Source: UMGS1484 sp045593325 (GTDB taxonomy: Bacteria; Bacillota; Clostridia; Oscillospirales; Acutalibacteraceae). Taken from it: a DNA stretch of 47,524 nt. Made by a program: the position numbers and the translations under genes. The stretch spans positions 1 to 47,524 of the forward strand of contig JAZNWL010000027.1 of NCBI GenBank assembly GCA_045593325.1, in the 5' to 3' direction. The notes under the pieces are model-generated. The model did not search any database. It was not told the origin of the DNA and saw only the letters and a program-made list of their open reading frames with translations. Below, in pieces: positions 40,018 through 47,524 of the stretch; within the stretch, counting starts at the first letter, position 1; every line of letters starts with the position of its first letter.

Positions 40018-41184
40018 TTAAAACACCACGCGGTCAATCTTAAACACCGCGAAGGTATTTTCAAATTTTTCCGCCACCATGGATTCTACCTGGGCTCGCA
40101 GGTATACCTCGGATTGTTTATATTCCACAGGCAGGGCGATATCAAAAATCAGGTTGGTGTGGGTGGGACCCACCACCATGCGAAAATCGTGAATGGTGAT
40201 GGATTCTTCCACGTTTTTCAATTCACTCACCAAACGTTTTCGCATCCGATCCACCTTTTCGTTATTGACCTCCACCGGGTCCATGTGAATGGTGGTTTCG
40301 CAATGATATTTTTCCATGAGTTCCATTTCAATATGGTCAATGGCATCGTGCATGGCGTAAATGTCCCCATCTCCCGGCACTTCCGCATGAAGGGAAACCA
40401 GTACCCGACCGGGGCCGTAATCATGAATCAGCAAATCGTGAATCCCGATGACCTCTTGATGGGAAAGCACCGTTTCTTTAATTTGTTTCACAAATTCCGG
40501 GTCGGGGGCTTTGCCCAACAATTCCCCCAAGGTTTCTTTAATGGAGGAATACCCTGCATACAGAATGAACAGGGATACCAACGCCCCGCAATAGCCGTCC
40601 AGGGAAAGGTCTGTGAAATGGGAAACCACCATGCACACAAACACCACCCCTGTGGCAAAACAGTCGCTGATGCTGTCGGTGGCGGCGGCTTTGACTGCCG
40701 AAGACCCGATTTTCTTGGCAATGGAATAATTGTAAAATGCCATATACAATTTCACAACAACCGAAGTCACCAAAATTCCTGCGGTGAGAAAATCAAAGGT
40801 AACGGCGGTGGGGTTAAGGATCTGGTCCACCGACGACCGCAACAACTCCACACCCATAAACAACACCAGGAAAGACACCATCATCCCCGTAATATATTCC
40901 ATTCGTCCGTGACCGTAAGGATGGTCGGCATCGGCACGTTTTGCCGACAACCGAAATCCAAACAGCATAACAATAGAAGACGCGGCATCCGACAGGTTAT
41001 TGAAAGAGTCGGCGGTGATTGCCACCGAACCCGACAACACCCCTGCAAAATATTTGCCCCCAAACAGCAGGAGATTGAAGAAAATCCCCATAATGCTGGA
41101 AAGGGTTCCGTAAGCCGAACGGACTTTATCCATTTTATATTCTTTGTGGTTTTTAATAAACCATTTTGCTAATAACGATATCAT
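40018..41184 (-). CDS. cation diffusion facilitator (CDF) metal exporter
   Basis: 388 residues. Six membrane helices carry the CDF metal-site motifs: DSFNNLSD in helix 2 (about 59-66) and HPYGHGRMEY after it (about 87-96), with a second D-x3-D in helix 5 (TDSISDCF). The cytosolic domain is longer than usual, with HDLLIHDYGPG. It exports divalent cations such as zinc, manganese or iron using proton exchange; the exact metal cannot be told. The start ATG 41184 has GGTGAG upstream. It stands alone between terminators. Confidence 0.93.
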   Translation of the reverse strand: MISLLAKWFIKNHKEYKMDKVRSAYGTLSSIMGIFFNLLLFGGKYFAGVLSGSVAITADSFNNLSDAASSIVMLFGFRLSAKRADADHPYGHGRMEYITGMMVSFLVLFMGVELLRSSVDQILNPTAVTFDFLTAGILVTSVVVKLYMAFYNYSIAKKIGSSAVKAAATDSISDCFATGVVFVCMVVSHFTDLSLDGYCGALVSLFILYAGYSSIKETLGELLGKAPDPEFVKQIKETVLSHQEVIGIHDLLIHDYGPGRVLVSLHAEVPGDGDIYAMHDAIDHIEMELMEKYHCETTIHMDPVEVNNEKVDRMRKRLVSELKNVEESITIHDFRMVVGPTHTNLIFDIALPVEYKQSEVYLRAQVESMVAEKFENTFAVFKIDRVVF

Positions 41185-41242
41185 AGTTTCTCACCGAAAA
41201 TTCACATTTTTTACCATCATACCATAAAAATACCAAAAGGTA

Positions 41243-41272
41243 AACCTCTCTGAGAAAATTCTCAGAGAGGTT
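41243..41272. terminator. terminator after the ABC operon
   Basis: A perfect 14-base-pair hairpin (41243-41256 with 41259-41272), AA loop, just after the stop of the 41278-43248 gene. Confidence 0.8.
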
Positions 41273-41277
41273 TTTTC

Positions 41278-43248
41278 TTAATCTAACTCTAACATACCTG
41301 TGTGTAATTGCCAGTATCTTCCCTTTTGGTTCAGCAGGTCGTCATGGTCTCCCCGCTCAATAATTTCCCCTTGTTCCAACACCATAATGGCATTGGCGTT
41401 GCGAACGGTGGAAAGGCGGTGGGCAATGACAAAAGTGGTACGTCCGCTCATCAAACGGTCCAGCCCTTTTTCAATGTGCCGTTCGGTACGGGTATCCACC
41501 GAGCTGGTGGCTTCGTCCAAAATCAGGATGGGGGCTTTGGAGAGAGCGGCACGGGCGATGTTCAACAGTTGCCGTTGCCCTTGGGACAGGTTGGTGCCGT
41601 CCCCTTCAATCACCGTTTGGTATCCTTCGGACAGACGCATAATGAAGGAATGGGCGGAAGCGGTTTTGGCAGCGGCGATGACCTCCTCGTCGGTGGCATC
41701 CAGCCGACCATAGCGGATATTTTCCATGATAGTGCCGGAAAACAGGTGGGTATCCTGCAATACCATGGCAATTTTTTCCCGCAGTTCGCTTCGTTTATAA
41801 TCCCGAATGTCCACCCCGTCAATGGTAATGGAACCGCTGTCGATATCGTAAAACCGACTGATCAGGTTGGTCACGGTGGTTTTCCCTGCCCCGGTTGACC
41901 CAACAAAGGCAATCTTTTGACCGGGTTTGGCATACAGGCTGATATTTTTCAAAATCACCTTGTCAGGGTCATACCCAAAGGTGACGTTTTCCAGTTTCAC
42001 ATAGCCCTGCATATTCTCAGCGGAAACCGCATTTTCCTTGTCGGCAAGTTCGGGGTTGGCATCCATCACCGCGAACACCCGCTCTGCCCCTGCCAAGGCG
42101 GCAAATACCGTATTGATCTGCATGGAAAGTTGGTTAATGGGCATAGAGAATTGACGGGAATAGTTGGCAAACACCGTAAGGTCCCCGGGGGCAAACCCTG
42201 TAAGACACATCAGCACGCCCCCTACCCCAATGGTAACGGCATAACTGATCATACTGGTGTTGTGCATAATGGGACCCATGATACCGCCGTAAAACTGGGC
42301 TTTGAATTGTTTATCCCGCAGGTCATCGTTGAGCAATTCGAATTCATCCACGCAGGTTTCTTCATGGTTAAACACCTTAACCACCTTTTGCCCGGTAACG
42401 GTTTCTTCAATATACCCGTTTACCGCACCCAAAGCCGCTTGTTGCCCTGAATGGTATTTTCGGGAGCGGGAACCAATCATGGCGCCGCCTTTCACGAAAA
42501 TGGGAATAAACACCAGGGTGATCAGGGTAAGCCAGACGTTGGTGGTAATCATAAACACCAGGGTGGAAATGATGGTAATAAAGCCCGAAACCACCGAAGT
42601 GAGGGAGTTATTGAGCATAACGTCAATGTTATCCACGTCGTTGGTGAAACGGCTCATGGTTTCCCCGGTTGGGGTGGTATCAAAATGCCGTGTGGGCAGT
42701 TTCATCAGCTTTTCAAACAGGTCATTCCGCAACCGTTCGGTGGCATTTTGAGAAACCGAAAGCATAATTCTGGCTTGCAGATAGGAAGAAAGGATGCTCA
42801 GAAGATATACCATAAACATAATGGCAATGGCAGCCAGTACGTATGCCGCAACCTGGGAGGCGGTGCCCAAATTGGAAAACAAGGGCAGTTGACTGACCTT
42901 TTCAATGGCCTTATCTGCCACCGCCCCCAAAGGGGATGAGGTAATACCGCTGTTGGGCGCCACCGCAAGGGTAATACGGTTAATAATGGGAGCAATCATA
43001 TACCCCCCCACAAGGGATGCCATGGCGTTAATGAGCATGCAAAAAATAACCAGTACCAGGCGGAACTTATATTTTGAGATATATCCCCACAGACGTTTGA
43101 TGGTAGCCCCTGTATTTTTGGGTTTGCCGTGGGGCATGGGACCGCCCCTGCCGCCACGGGGCCCGGGTCCCATTCCCATGCCTCGTTTTTCAGCCACGGC
43201 TTTTTGGTTATATTGTCTTTGGAGGTCTTCCAATGTACGTTTAGCCAT
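41278..43248 (-). CDS. ABC exporter half-transporter B (full ATPase site)
   Basis: 656 residues. The N-terminus is Gly/Pro/Met-rich (GMGMGPGPRGG), followed by six transmembrane helices and an ATPase domain with Walker A GSTGAGKTT, signature LSQGQRQ (in place of LSGGQ), Walker B ILILDEATSSVD and H-loop AHRLS. The catalytic Glu is present. I chose ATG 43248 because AAGGAGG is nine bases away; the ATG at 43257 directly abuts it. It overlaps the partner gene by eight bases. It forms a heterodimer with the next gene product (inference from pairing and motifs), probably a multidrug or peptide exporter. Confidence 0.93.
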   Translation of the reverse strand: MAKRTLEDLQRQYNQKAVAEKRGMGMGPGPRGGRGGPMPHGKPKNTGATIKRLWGYISKYKFRLVLVIFCMLINAMASLVGGYMIAPIINRITLAVAPNSGITSSPLGAVADKAIEKVSQLPLFSNLGTASQVAAYVLAAIAIMFMVYLLSILSSYLQARIMLSVSQNATERLRNDLFEKLMKLPTRHFDTTPTGETMSRFTNDVDNIDVMLNNSLTSVVSGFITIISTLVFMITTNVWLTLITLVFIPIFVKGGAMIGSRSRKYHSGQQAALGAVNGYIEETVTGQKVVKVFNHEETCVDEFELLNDDLRDKQFKAQFYGGIMGPIMHNTSMISYAVTIGVGGVLMCLTGFAPGDLTVFANYSRQFSMPINQLSMQINTVFAALAGAERVFAVMDANPELADKENAVSAENMQGYVKLENVTFGYDPDKVILKNISLYAKPGQKIAFVGSTGAGKTTVTNLISRFYDIDSGSITIDGVDIRDYKRSELREKIAMVLQDTHLFSGTIMENIRYGRLDATDEEVIAAAKTASAHSFIMRLSEGYQTVIEGDGTNLSQGQRQLLNIARAALSKAPILILDEATSSVDTRTERHIEKGLDRLMSGRTTFVIAHRLSTVRNANAIMVLEQGEIIERGDHDDLLNQKGRYWQLHTGMLELD

Positions 43249-44983
43249 TGTTTTCATCCTCCTTTTCCATTTGCGAATAGTAAATTTCCCGATACTCGGT
43301 ATTGTTTTCCATCAACTGGGCGTGGGTACCCATGCCGGTGATCTTTCCGTCATCCATCACCACAATACAGTCGGCTTCAATCACCGAGCCGATTCGTTGG
43401 GCAATGATGATCTTGGTGGCATAAGGAATATCTTCCCGGAAGGCCTTACGGATACTGGCTTCGGTGGCGGTATCCACTGCAGAGGTGGAGTCGTCCAGAA
43501 TAAGGATCTTCGGCTTTTTCAGCAAAGCACGGGCAATACAAAGCCGTTGCTTTTGCCCCCCGGAAACGTTGGCGCCCCCCTGGCCCAAATCGCTGTTGTA
43601 TCCATTGGTGAAAGAAGTTACAAATTTATCTGCCTGGGCACTTTCGGCGGCGGCGGCAATTTCTTCATCGGTGGCGTTTTCATCCCCCCAAAGGAGGTTT
43701 TCTTTAATGGTACCGCTGAACAACACGTTCTTTTGCAGCACCATGCTGACCCCTTCCCGCAGATGGTACAGAGAATAGTCTTTTACGTTGACACCGTCCA
43801 CCAATACCTCACCTTCATCCACGTCATAAAGGCGGGGAATCATGGAAACCAGGGTGGTTTTCCCGCAACCTGTAGAGCCGATGATCCCCACGGTGGAACC
43901 GGGTTCAATGGTCAGGTTAATATTTTGCAAAACTGCTTCTTCGCTGTTTTTATAATAACGGAAAGAAACGTTGCGGAACTCAATTTTCCCTTGTTCCACA
44001 GTCTTTTCTTTGCAGGCGGCATGCTCATCGGTAATGTCGATTTTTTCATTGACCACCGCTTTGATGCGTCTTGCCGAAGCCAAGGCTCTGGCAGATGTCA
44101 TCAATAACATGGTAATCATCATAATAGACATCAGAATCTGGGAAACGTAGGTTAAAAATGCCGAAAGGTCGCCCACGTTCATGGTGCCGTCGGTTACCGC
44201 GTTGGAACCCAGCCACAAAACGATGAGGGTGGTAATGTTCATAAAAACGGTGGAAACGGGACCCATGAAGATCATGATTTTCATGGCAGACATCCCCGAC
44301 TGTTTCAGTTCCCGGTTAGCGGTTTGGAATTTTTCATTTTCATGGTCTTCCCGCACAAAGGATTTTACCACACGGACATTGGTAACACTTTCCTGCACGG
44401 TGGAGTTGAGTTTATCAATTTTGGTCTGCATTTTGGAAAAACGGTTGAACCCCATGAAAATCAGCCCGAAAATGGAAAGCATCATCAGAGGCACGGTAAT
44501 GGCAAGCACCACCGAAAGTTCCGGTTTCAACAGCACCGCCATGATAATGCCCCCAATCATCATCCCGGGGGAACGCAATGCCATGCGAAGGAGCATGTTC
44601 ACAAAGTTCTGCAGTTGGGTCACGTCATTGGTTAATCGGGTAACCAAGGACCCTGTGGAGAATTTATCAATATTTTTAAAGGAAAACTCCTGAACCTTTT
44701 TATACACATCCGAACGAAGGTCTGAGGCAAAATTCACCGAGGCTTTGGCGCCGTAGTAGGAACCCCCAACCCCGCCAGCCATCATCATAAGGGCGATGCC
44801 GATCATACCAAGGGCAATCAAAATGCTTTTGGTTACGGTAAGGGTACCGTCTTTCCCGGCGTTGATAACAACGGACAGCATCAAAGGCATTAACATTTCC
44901 CCAATGACTTCCACAATCATACAAAGGGGGCCCAATATAAAAAACTTTTTATAGGGCTTTACGTAGTTCATCCAAAATTTCAT
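43241..44983 (-). CDS. ABC exporter half-transporter A (degenerate ATPase site)
   Basis: 580 residues. It has six transmembrane helices and an ATPase domain with Walker A GSTGCGKTT, signature VSGGQKQR and Walker B ILILDDSTSAVD. Asp replaces the catalytic Glu, and the H-loop His is replaced (AQRIG instead of AHR). These changes are the mark of the non-hydrolysing site in heterodimeric exporters of the BmrCD type. It follows the MarR gene with overlap and precedes its partner. Confidence 0.93.
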   Translation of the reverse strand: MKFWMNYVKPYKKFFILGPLCMIVEVIGEMLMPLMLSVVINAGKDGTLTVTKSILIALGMIGIALMMMAGGVGGSYYGAKASVNFASDLRSDVYKKVQEFSFKNIDKFSTGSLVTRLTNDVTQLQNFVNMLLRMALRSPGMMIGGIIMAVLLKPELSVVLAITVPLMMLSIFGLIFMGFNRFSKMQTKIDKLNSTVQESVTNVRVVKSFVREDHENEKFQTANRELKQSGMSAMKIMIFMGPVSTVFMNITTLIVLWLGSNAVTDGTMNVGDLSAFLTYVSQILMSIMMITMLLMTSARALASARRIKAVVNEKIDITDEHAACKEKTVEQGKIEFRNVSFRYYKNSEEAVLQNINLTIEPGSTVGIIGSTGCGKTTLVSMIPRLYDVDEGEVLVDGVNVKDYSLYHLREGVSMVLQKNVLFSGTIKENLLWGDENATDEEIAAAAESAQADKFVTSFTNGYNSDLGQGGANVSGGQKQRLCIARALLKKPKILILDDSTSAVDTATEASIRKAFREDIPYATKIIIAQRIGSVIEADCIVVMDDGKITGMGTHAQLMENNTEYREIYYSQMEKEDENNG

Positions 44984-45426
44984 AGGTCTTCTCCTTCCTG
45001 GGCAAGTTTCAGGTTTTCGTTCATTCGTTTATAAAAATCCGCTAACTGGGAAAGTTCTTCTTCGGTAAAGCCCACGTATTGCCGTGCATCAATGCTTTCC
45101 ATTTCACTGCGGCAATACTGCGCCAATTCTTCCCCTTGCTTTGTTAACCGAATCACCGAAAACCGCATATCCCGCGGGTCGGTTTCTTTCACGATCCAGC
45201 CACTTTTTTCCATTCTTTTTAAGGAAACCGCAACGCTGGCAGGGGTAACGTTCATAAGAGTTGCCAATTTTGTTTGACAAATGGGTTGTTCATCATATAA
45301 AATCATAAGCATAGGGGGTTGCCCGTATCGCAAGCCCTTCCGCCCCATGGCTTGTTGGTGACGGTTTCTGCGATGCCGATGAATCCCCCGCTCCAGACGG
45401 GACAATTCATTGGATGTGATCGCCAT
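44980..45426 (-). CDS. MarR-family repressor
   Basis: 148 residues. It has a winged helix with QTKLATLMNVTPASVAVSLKRM and the wing ETDPRDMRFSVIRLT (the D-x-R-D motif of MarR proteins), flanked by dimerisation helices. I chose ATG 45426, eight bases from GGAAGGAG; the ATG at 45432 is too close. It overlaps the ABC gene by four bases. It probably represses this operon through the palindrome at 45447-45477 and releases it on binding a drug-like ligand. Confidence 0.92.
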   Translation of the reverse strand: MAITSNELSRLERGIHRHRRNRHQQAMGRKGLRYGQPPMLMILYDEQPICQTKLATLMNVTPASVAVSLKRMEKSGWIVKETDPRDMRFSVIRLTKQGEELAQYCRSEMESIDARQYVGFTEEELSQLADFYKRMNENLKLAQEGEDL

Positions 45427-45446
45427 AATCATGACTCCTTCCAATC

Positions 45447-45477
45447 GATTAACCGTTTAATAATTAAACGACTAATC
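45447..45477. promoter_or_regulatory. MarR operator
   Basis: A perfect 17-base palindrome, CGTTTAATAATTAAACG (45454-45470), inside a wider imperfect dyad (45447-45477). It sits over the expected transcription start, just downstream of the -10 box. Confidence 0.75.
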
Positions 45478-45478
45478 A

Positions 45479-45507
45479 ATTATAGGCAATCTCTGCCACC
45501 CTGTCAA
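45479..45507 (-). promoter_or_regulatory. promoter of the MarR-ABC operon
   Basis: Consensus TTGACA (45507-45502), a 17-base spacer and TATAAT (45484-45479). A perfect promoter fits an operon that must be held off by a repressor. Confidence 0.85.
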
Positions 45508-45606
45508 CCACTTTTTAGAAAAAAGACTAAATTTTCTATATTTAAAAATCTATTCATAATTACTGGGTATACTGACAGTAAAGAACATCGAAAGGTGTGA
45601 AGTATA

Positions 45607-46965
45607 GTGGATAACCAATTTTTCCATGAACACCCCCCTGAGGAACCCGTTACCCCTCAGGAAGAAACCATACAACCTGCCGTTGATCCCCCCATTCGGG
45701 AGGAAGAACCCCAGGTGCAAAGTTACACCGCCCCTCCCTATGACCATTATAATGCCTTAAACCGCGAACCCAATTACTATACACCCACCCCCGCCCCGGC
45801 TCCTGTGAAAAAAGAAACCAAATCAGTTCCCTTTTCCACTGCAGTGATCGCCAGCGTGGTGGTGTCGGTTATTTCCAGTTTATTGGTGTTGTTAATGATG
45901 GTGTACGGCATGAAGGTAGGCGACATGCTCACCAGCAACCAAGGGGACCCCATTACCACTTCCTCTGTTCCCTCGGGGGACACCAACACCACCAATATTG
46001 TGGTGGACACCTCCGCCCAGACCTCTGCCGAGGCGGTTGCCCAGAAAGCAGGTCCCAGCGTAGTGGGAATTGTGGTAACCAGTTCGGTGAACTACTACTT
46101 TTTCGGTGAGTCGGACACCTCCAGCGAAGGTTCAGGCATTGTGTACTCTACCGACGGCCACATTCTTACCAATTACCACGTGATTGAAACGGCGGTGGAA
46201 GGCAACGGCACAGTTTCGGTGTATCTGCCCAGCGACAGTGCAACTCCCCTGGAAGCCACCGTGGTTGGGTACGATATCAGTTGTGACCTGGCAGTAATTA
46301 AAGTAAACAAAACCGACCTTACTCCCATTGAATTAGGGGATTCCGACACCTTAAAAGTGGGGCAAACCGCCATTGCCATCGGCAACCCCGGGGGCATGGA
46401 ATTTATGGGATCGGTGAGCATGGGAATCATCAGCGGGCTGGACCGCACCCTGCAACTGGAAAACTCCTCCACCGAAATCAACCTGATTCAAACCGATGCC
46501 GCCATCAACCCCGGCAACTCCGGGGGCGCATTGACCGATATTGAAGGAAAACTCATTGGCATCAACAGCGCCAAAATGGCATCCTCCAACTTTGAAGGTA
46601 TGGGATTTGCCATTCCTGTGAATGACGCGGTGGAAATTGCCGACCGCATTATTAAAAACGTAGATGCCCCCAAACCCTATCTTGGAGTGGAAATCAGCAC
46701 CTATTACAACAGCGCCACCCTGAAAATGATGGGTTACCCCGAAGGGGTTGTGGTATCCAGCGTTGCCGAAGGAAGCCCCGCAGCTGAAGCAGGACTGATT
46801 CGCAGTGATGTGATTACCCACATCAACGACACCGCTGTCACCTCCTACTCCCAGTTCAACAGCGAGAAATCCAAATATGCCCCGGGGAATCAGATTCAAC
46901 TTACCATTTACCGCCGCGGTAAAACCTATACTGCCAATATTACCTTGGGAACAGCAAATGAATAA
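45607..46965 (+). CDS. htrA: HtrA/DegP-type membrane serine protease with PDZ domain
   Basis: 452 residues. An acidic, Pro-rich cytosolic N-terminus (1-70) leads to one transmembrane helix (about 77-100) and then a trypsin-like domain. The triad is visible: His191 (TNYHV), Asp227 (SCDLAV) and Ser305 (GNSGGAL). A PDZ domain lies at about 350-445 (YLGVEI, GSPAAEAGLIRSDVI). It degrades or refolds misfolded proteins outside the membrane. The start is GTG at 45607, with AAAGGTG upstream. The 45.5-45.6 kb region has a TATACT but no good -35. It is divergent from the MarR operon. Confidence 0.94.
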   Translation: MDNQFFHEHPPEEPVTPQEETIQPAVDPPIREEEPQVQSYTAPPYDHYNALNREPNYYTPTPAPAPVKKETKSVPFSTAVIASVVVSVISSLLVLLMMVYGMKVGDMLTSNQGDPITTSSVPSGDTNTTNIVVDTSAQTSAEAVAQKAGPSVVGIVVTSSVNYYFFGESDTSSEGSGIVYSTDGHILTNYHVIETAVEGNGTVSVYLPSDSATPLEATVVGYDISCDLAVIKVNKTDLTPIELGDSDTLKVGQTAIAIGNPGGMEFMGSVSMGIISGLDRTLQLENSSTEINLIQTDAAINPGNSGGALTDIEGKLIGINSAKMASSNFEGMGFAIPVNDAVEIADRIIKNVDAPKPYLGVEISTYYNSATLKMMGYPEGVVVSSVAEGSPAAEAGLIRSDVITHINDTAVTSYSQFNSEKSKYAPGNQIQLTIYRRGKTYTANITLGTANE

Positions 46966-47108
46966 GAATTCATAAACTGTTCACACTTTTATTACAATTC
47001 CTTAAAAATTGCCTTGTACTCTAATACTTGTAGGAAGAACCTCCCTACAACGCGTTTCATGATTATTTTGTGAAACCTCCCTTTTCTCTTTTTTCATACC
47101 CCCTAAAA

Positions 47109-47151
47109 AAGAAATTGCCAAGCGGTTTGATCCCCCGCTTGGCAATTTCTT
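47109..47151. terminator. strong hairpin terminator
   Basis: A perfect 17-base-pair stem (47109-47125 with 47135-47151) with A-run and T-run flanks, about 145 bases after htrA. Confidence 0.8.
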
Positions 47152-47237
47152 TTTGTTTACATTTTAGTAACAGCCTATTCATATATGAATATCATGATAA
47201 TTGCAGAGCACTTTTCATGATTTTCTCCTTTATTAGC

Positions 47238-47276
47238 AAAACGCCGTCCCAAGGGTAACCCTTAGGACGGCGTTTT
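47238..47276. terminator. hairpin terminator
   Basis: Stem 47238-47255 with 47259-47276 (one mismatch), flanked by A and T runs. Confidence 0.7.
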
Positions 47277-47280
47277 GTTC

Positions 47281-47490
47281 AGACTGTCAAAAAAGTCACA
47301 GGAACATAGGCGCTTTATCACCAATAAAACAAATGGGAAACCAAAAAGAAAAATAAATCAAAAGAAAAATGGGGAGAATATCGAATTCTCCCCATTTTTG
47401 CGCCTATTTGTCATTTTTTCGGCACTCGAAGTACCCTCGTACGTCTACCGTGCCGAAGAAAATGCCATCCTGCACCTTTTTTGAAAGTCT
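47281..47490. repeat. MITE-like inverted-repeat element
   Basis: The 15 bases at 47281-47295 (AGACTGTCAAAAAAG) pair with 47476-47490 at 14 of 15 positions. Inside lie a perfect 15-base-pair hairpin (47365-47379 with 47385-47399) and a CGGCAC...GTGCCG dyad (about 47420-47455). The nested dyads suggest a non-coding repeat element. No transposase is seen. Confidence 0.4.
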
Positions 47491-47493
47491 GGC

Positions 47494-47524
47494 AGTTTGT
47501 CAAAAAAAGGTTTTTTGACAAACT
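47494..47524. repeat. hairpin at the window edge
   Basis: A perfect 14-base-pair stem, AGTTTGTCAAAAAA with TTTTTTGACAAACT, running to the last base. It shares the TGTCAAAAAA motif with the start of the 47281-47490 element and probably continues a larger repeat or terminator outside. Confidence 0.5.

Larger units (their letters stand above)
46966..47524. other. gene-free, hairpin-rich tail
   Basis: About 560 bases without a credible gene. It holds three strong hairpins, a 210-base inverted-repeat element and a last hairpin at the window edge. On the minus strand, AAGGAG is followed by an ATG at about 47219 and only eight codons (MKSALQLS), then a stop. That is a possible leader peptide or gene remnant, too short to call. 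Confidence 0.6.

Overview
The window looks like chromosome of a gut-type Clostridia (Firmicutes, probably Oscillospiraceae/Acutalibacteraceae-like). The evidence is sigma-A type promoters, AGGAGG ribosome binding sites, a CdaA/CdaR pair, an mreB-mreC-mreD-PBP2-minD-mgsA block, an NfeD/flotillin pair, a SipW-like signal peptidase and dockerin-bearing secreted proteins. The lineage is inferred from gene content only.

Layout. (1) 1-7.5 kb: an accessory-looking island of small membrane proteins, a lipoprotein and a ZIP metal transporter. It forms two convergent clusters plus one divergent gene. Two copies of one palindrome (core GTTACAATAYTGTAAC) abut three promoters, so the clusters look like one regulon. 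Copies of a ~34-bp repeat lie at both borders of the left part, and one border copy supplies the stop codon of a gene that looks truncated. (2) 7.6-10.1 kb: tRNA-Leu(UAA) and the c-di-AMP synthase pair cdaA-cdaR. (3) 10.6-13.7 kb: an NSS-family sodium symporter, then a SipW-like signal peptidase with a probable exported partner. (4) 13.8-19.5 kb: the cell-shape block mreB, mreC, mreD, mrdA (PBP2), a MinD-like ATPase and mgsA.

(5) 19.7-37.0 kb is the most striking part: seven consecutive paralogues on the minus strand, about 17 kb. All carry a long domain with the hallmarks of the GxGYxYP putative glycoside hydrolase family (a GDYDSSAW block, then GAGYxxP). Six have a signal peptide and an N-terminal pair of dockerin-type calcium repeats. 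The seventh, at the upstream end, has neither and should be cytoplasmic. Individual members carry unique additions: a CxxC/CxxC zinc-ribbon-like insert in one, and in another a ~28-unit PESx linker plus a MucBP-like domain. No cohesin or scaffoldin gene is present.

(6) 37.1-39.9 kb: a divergent DUF1836-type regulator with a perfect palindrome in its own promoter spacer, then an NfeD-like protein and a flotillin. (7) 40-45.5 kb: a CDF cation exporter and a MarR-controlled heterodimeric ABC exporter. (8) 45.6-47.5 kb: an HtrA-type membrane serine protease followed by a gene-free, hairpin-rich tail.

In combination, the paralogue array suggests an exported, dockerin-tagged family acting on one class of extracellular substrate, with a cytosolic member handling an imported product. 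That model is inference; no substrate can be read from the sequence.
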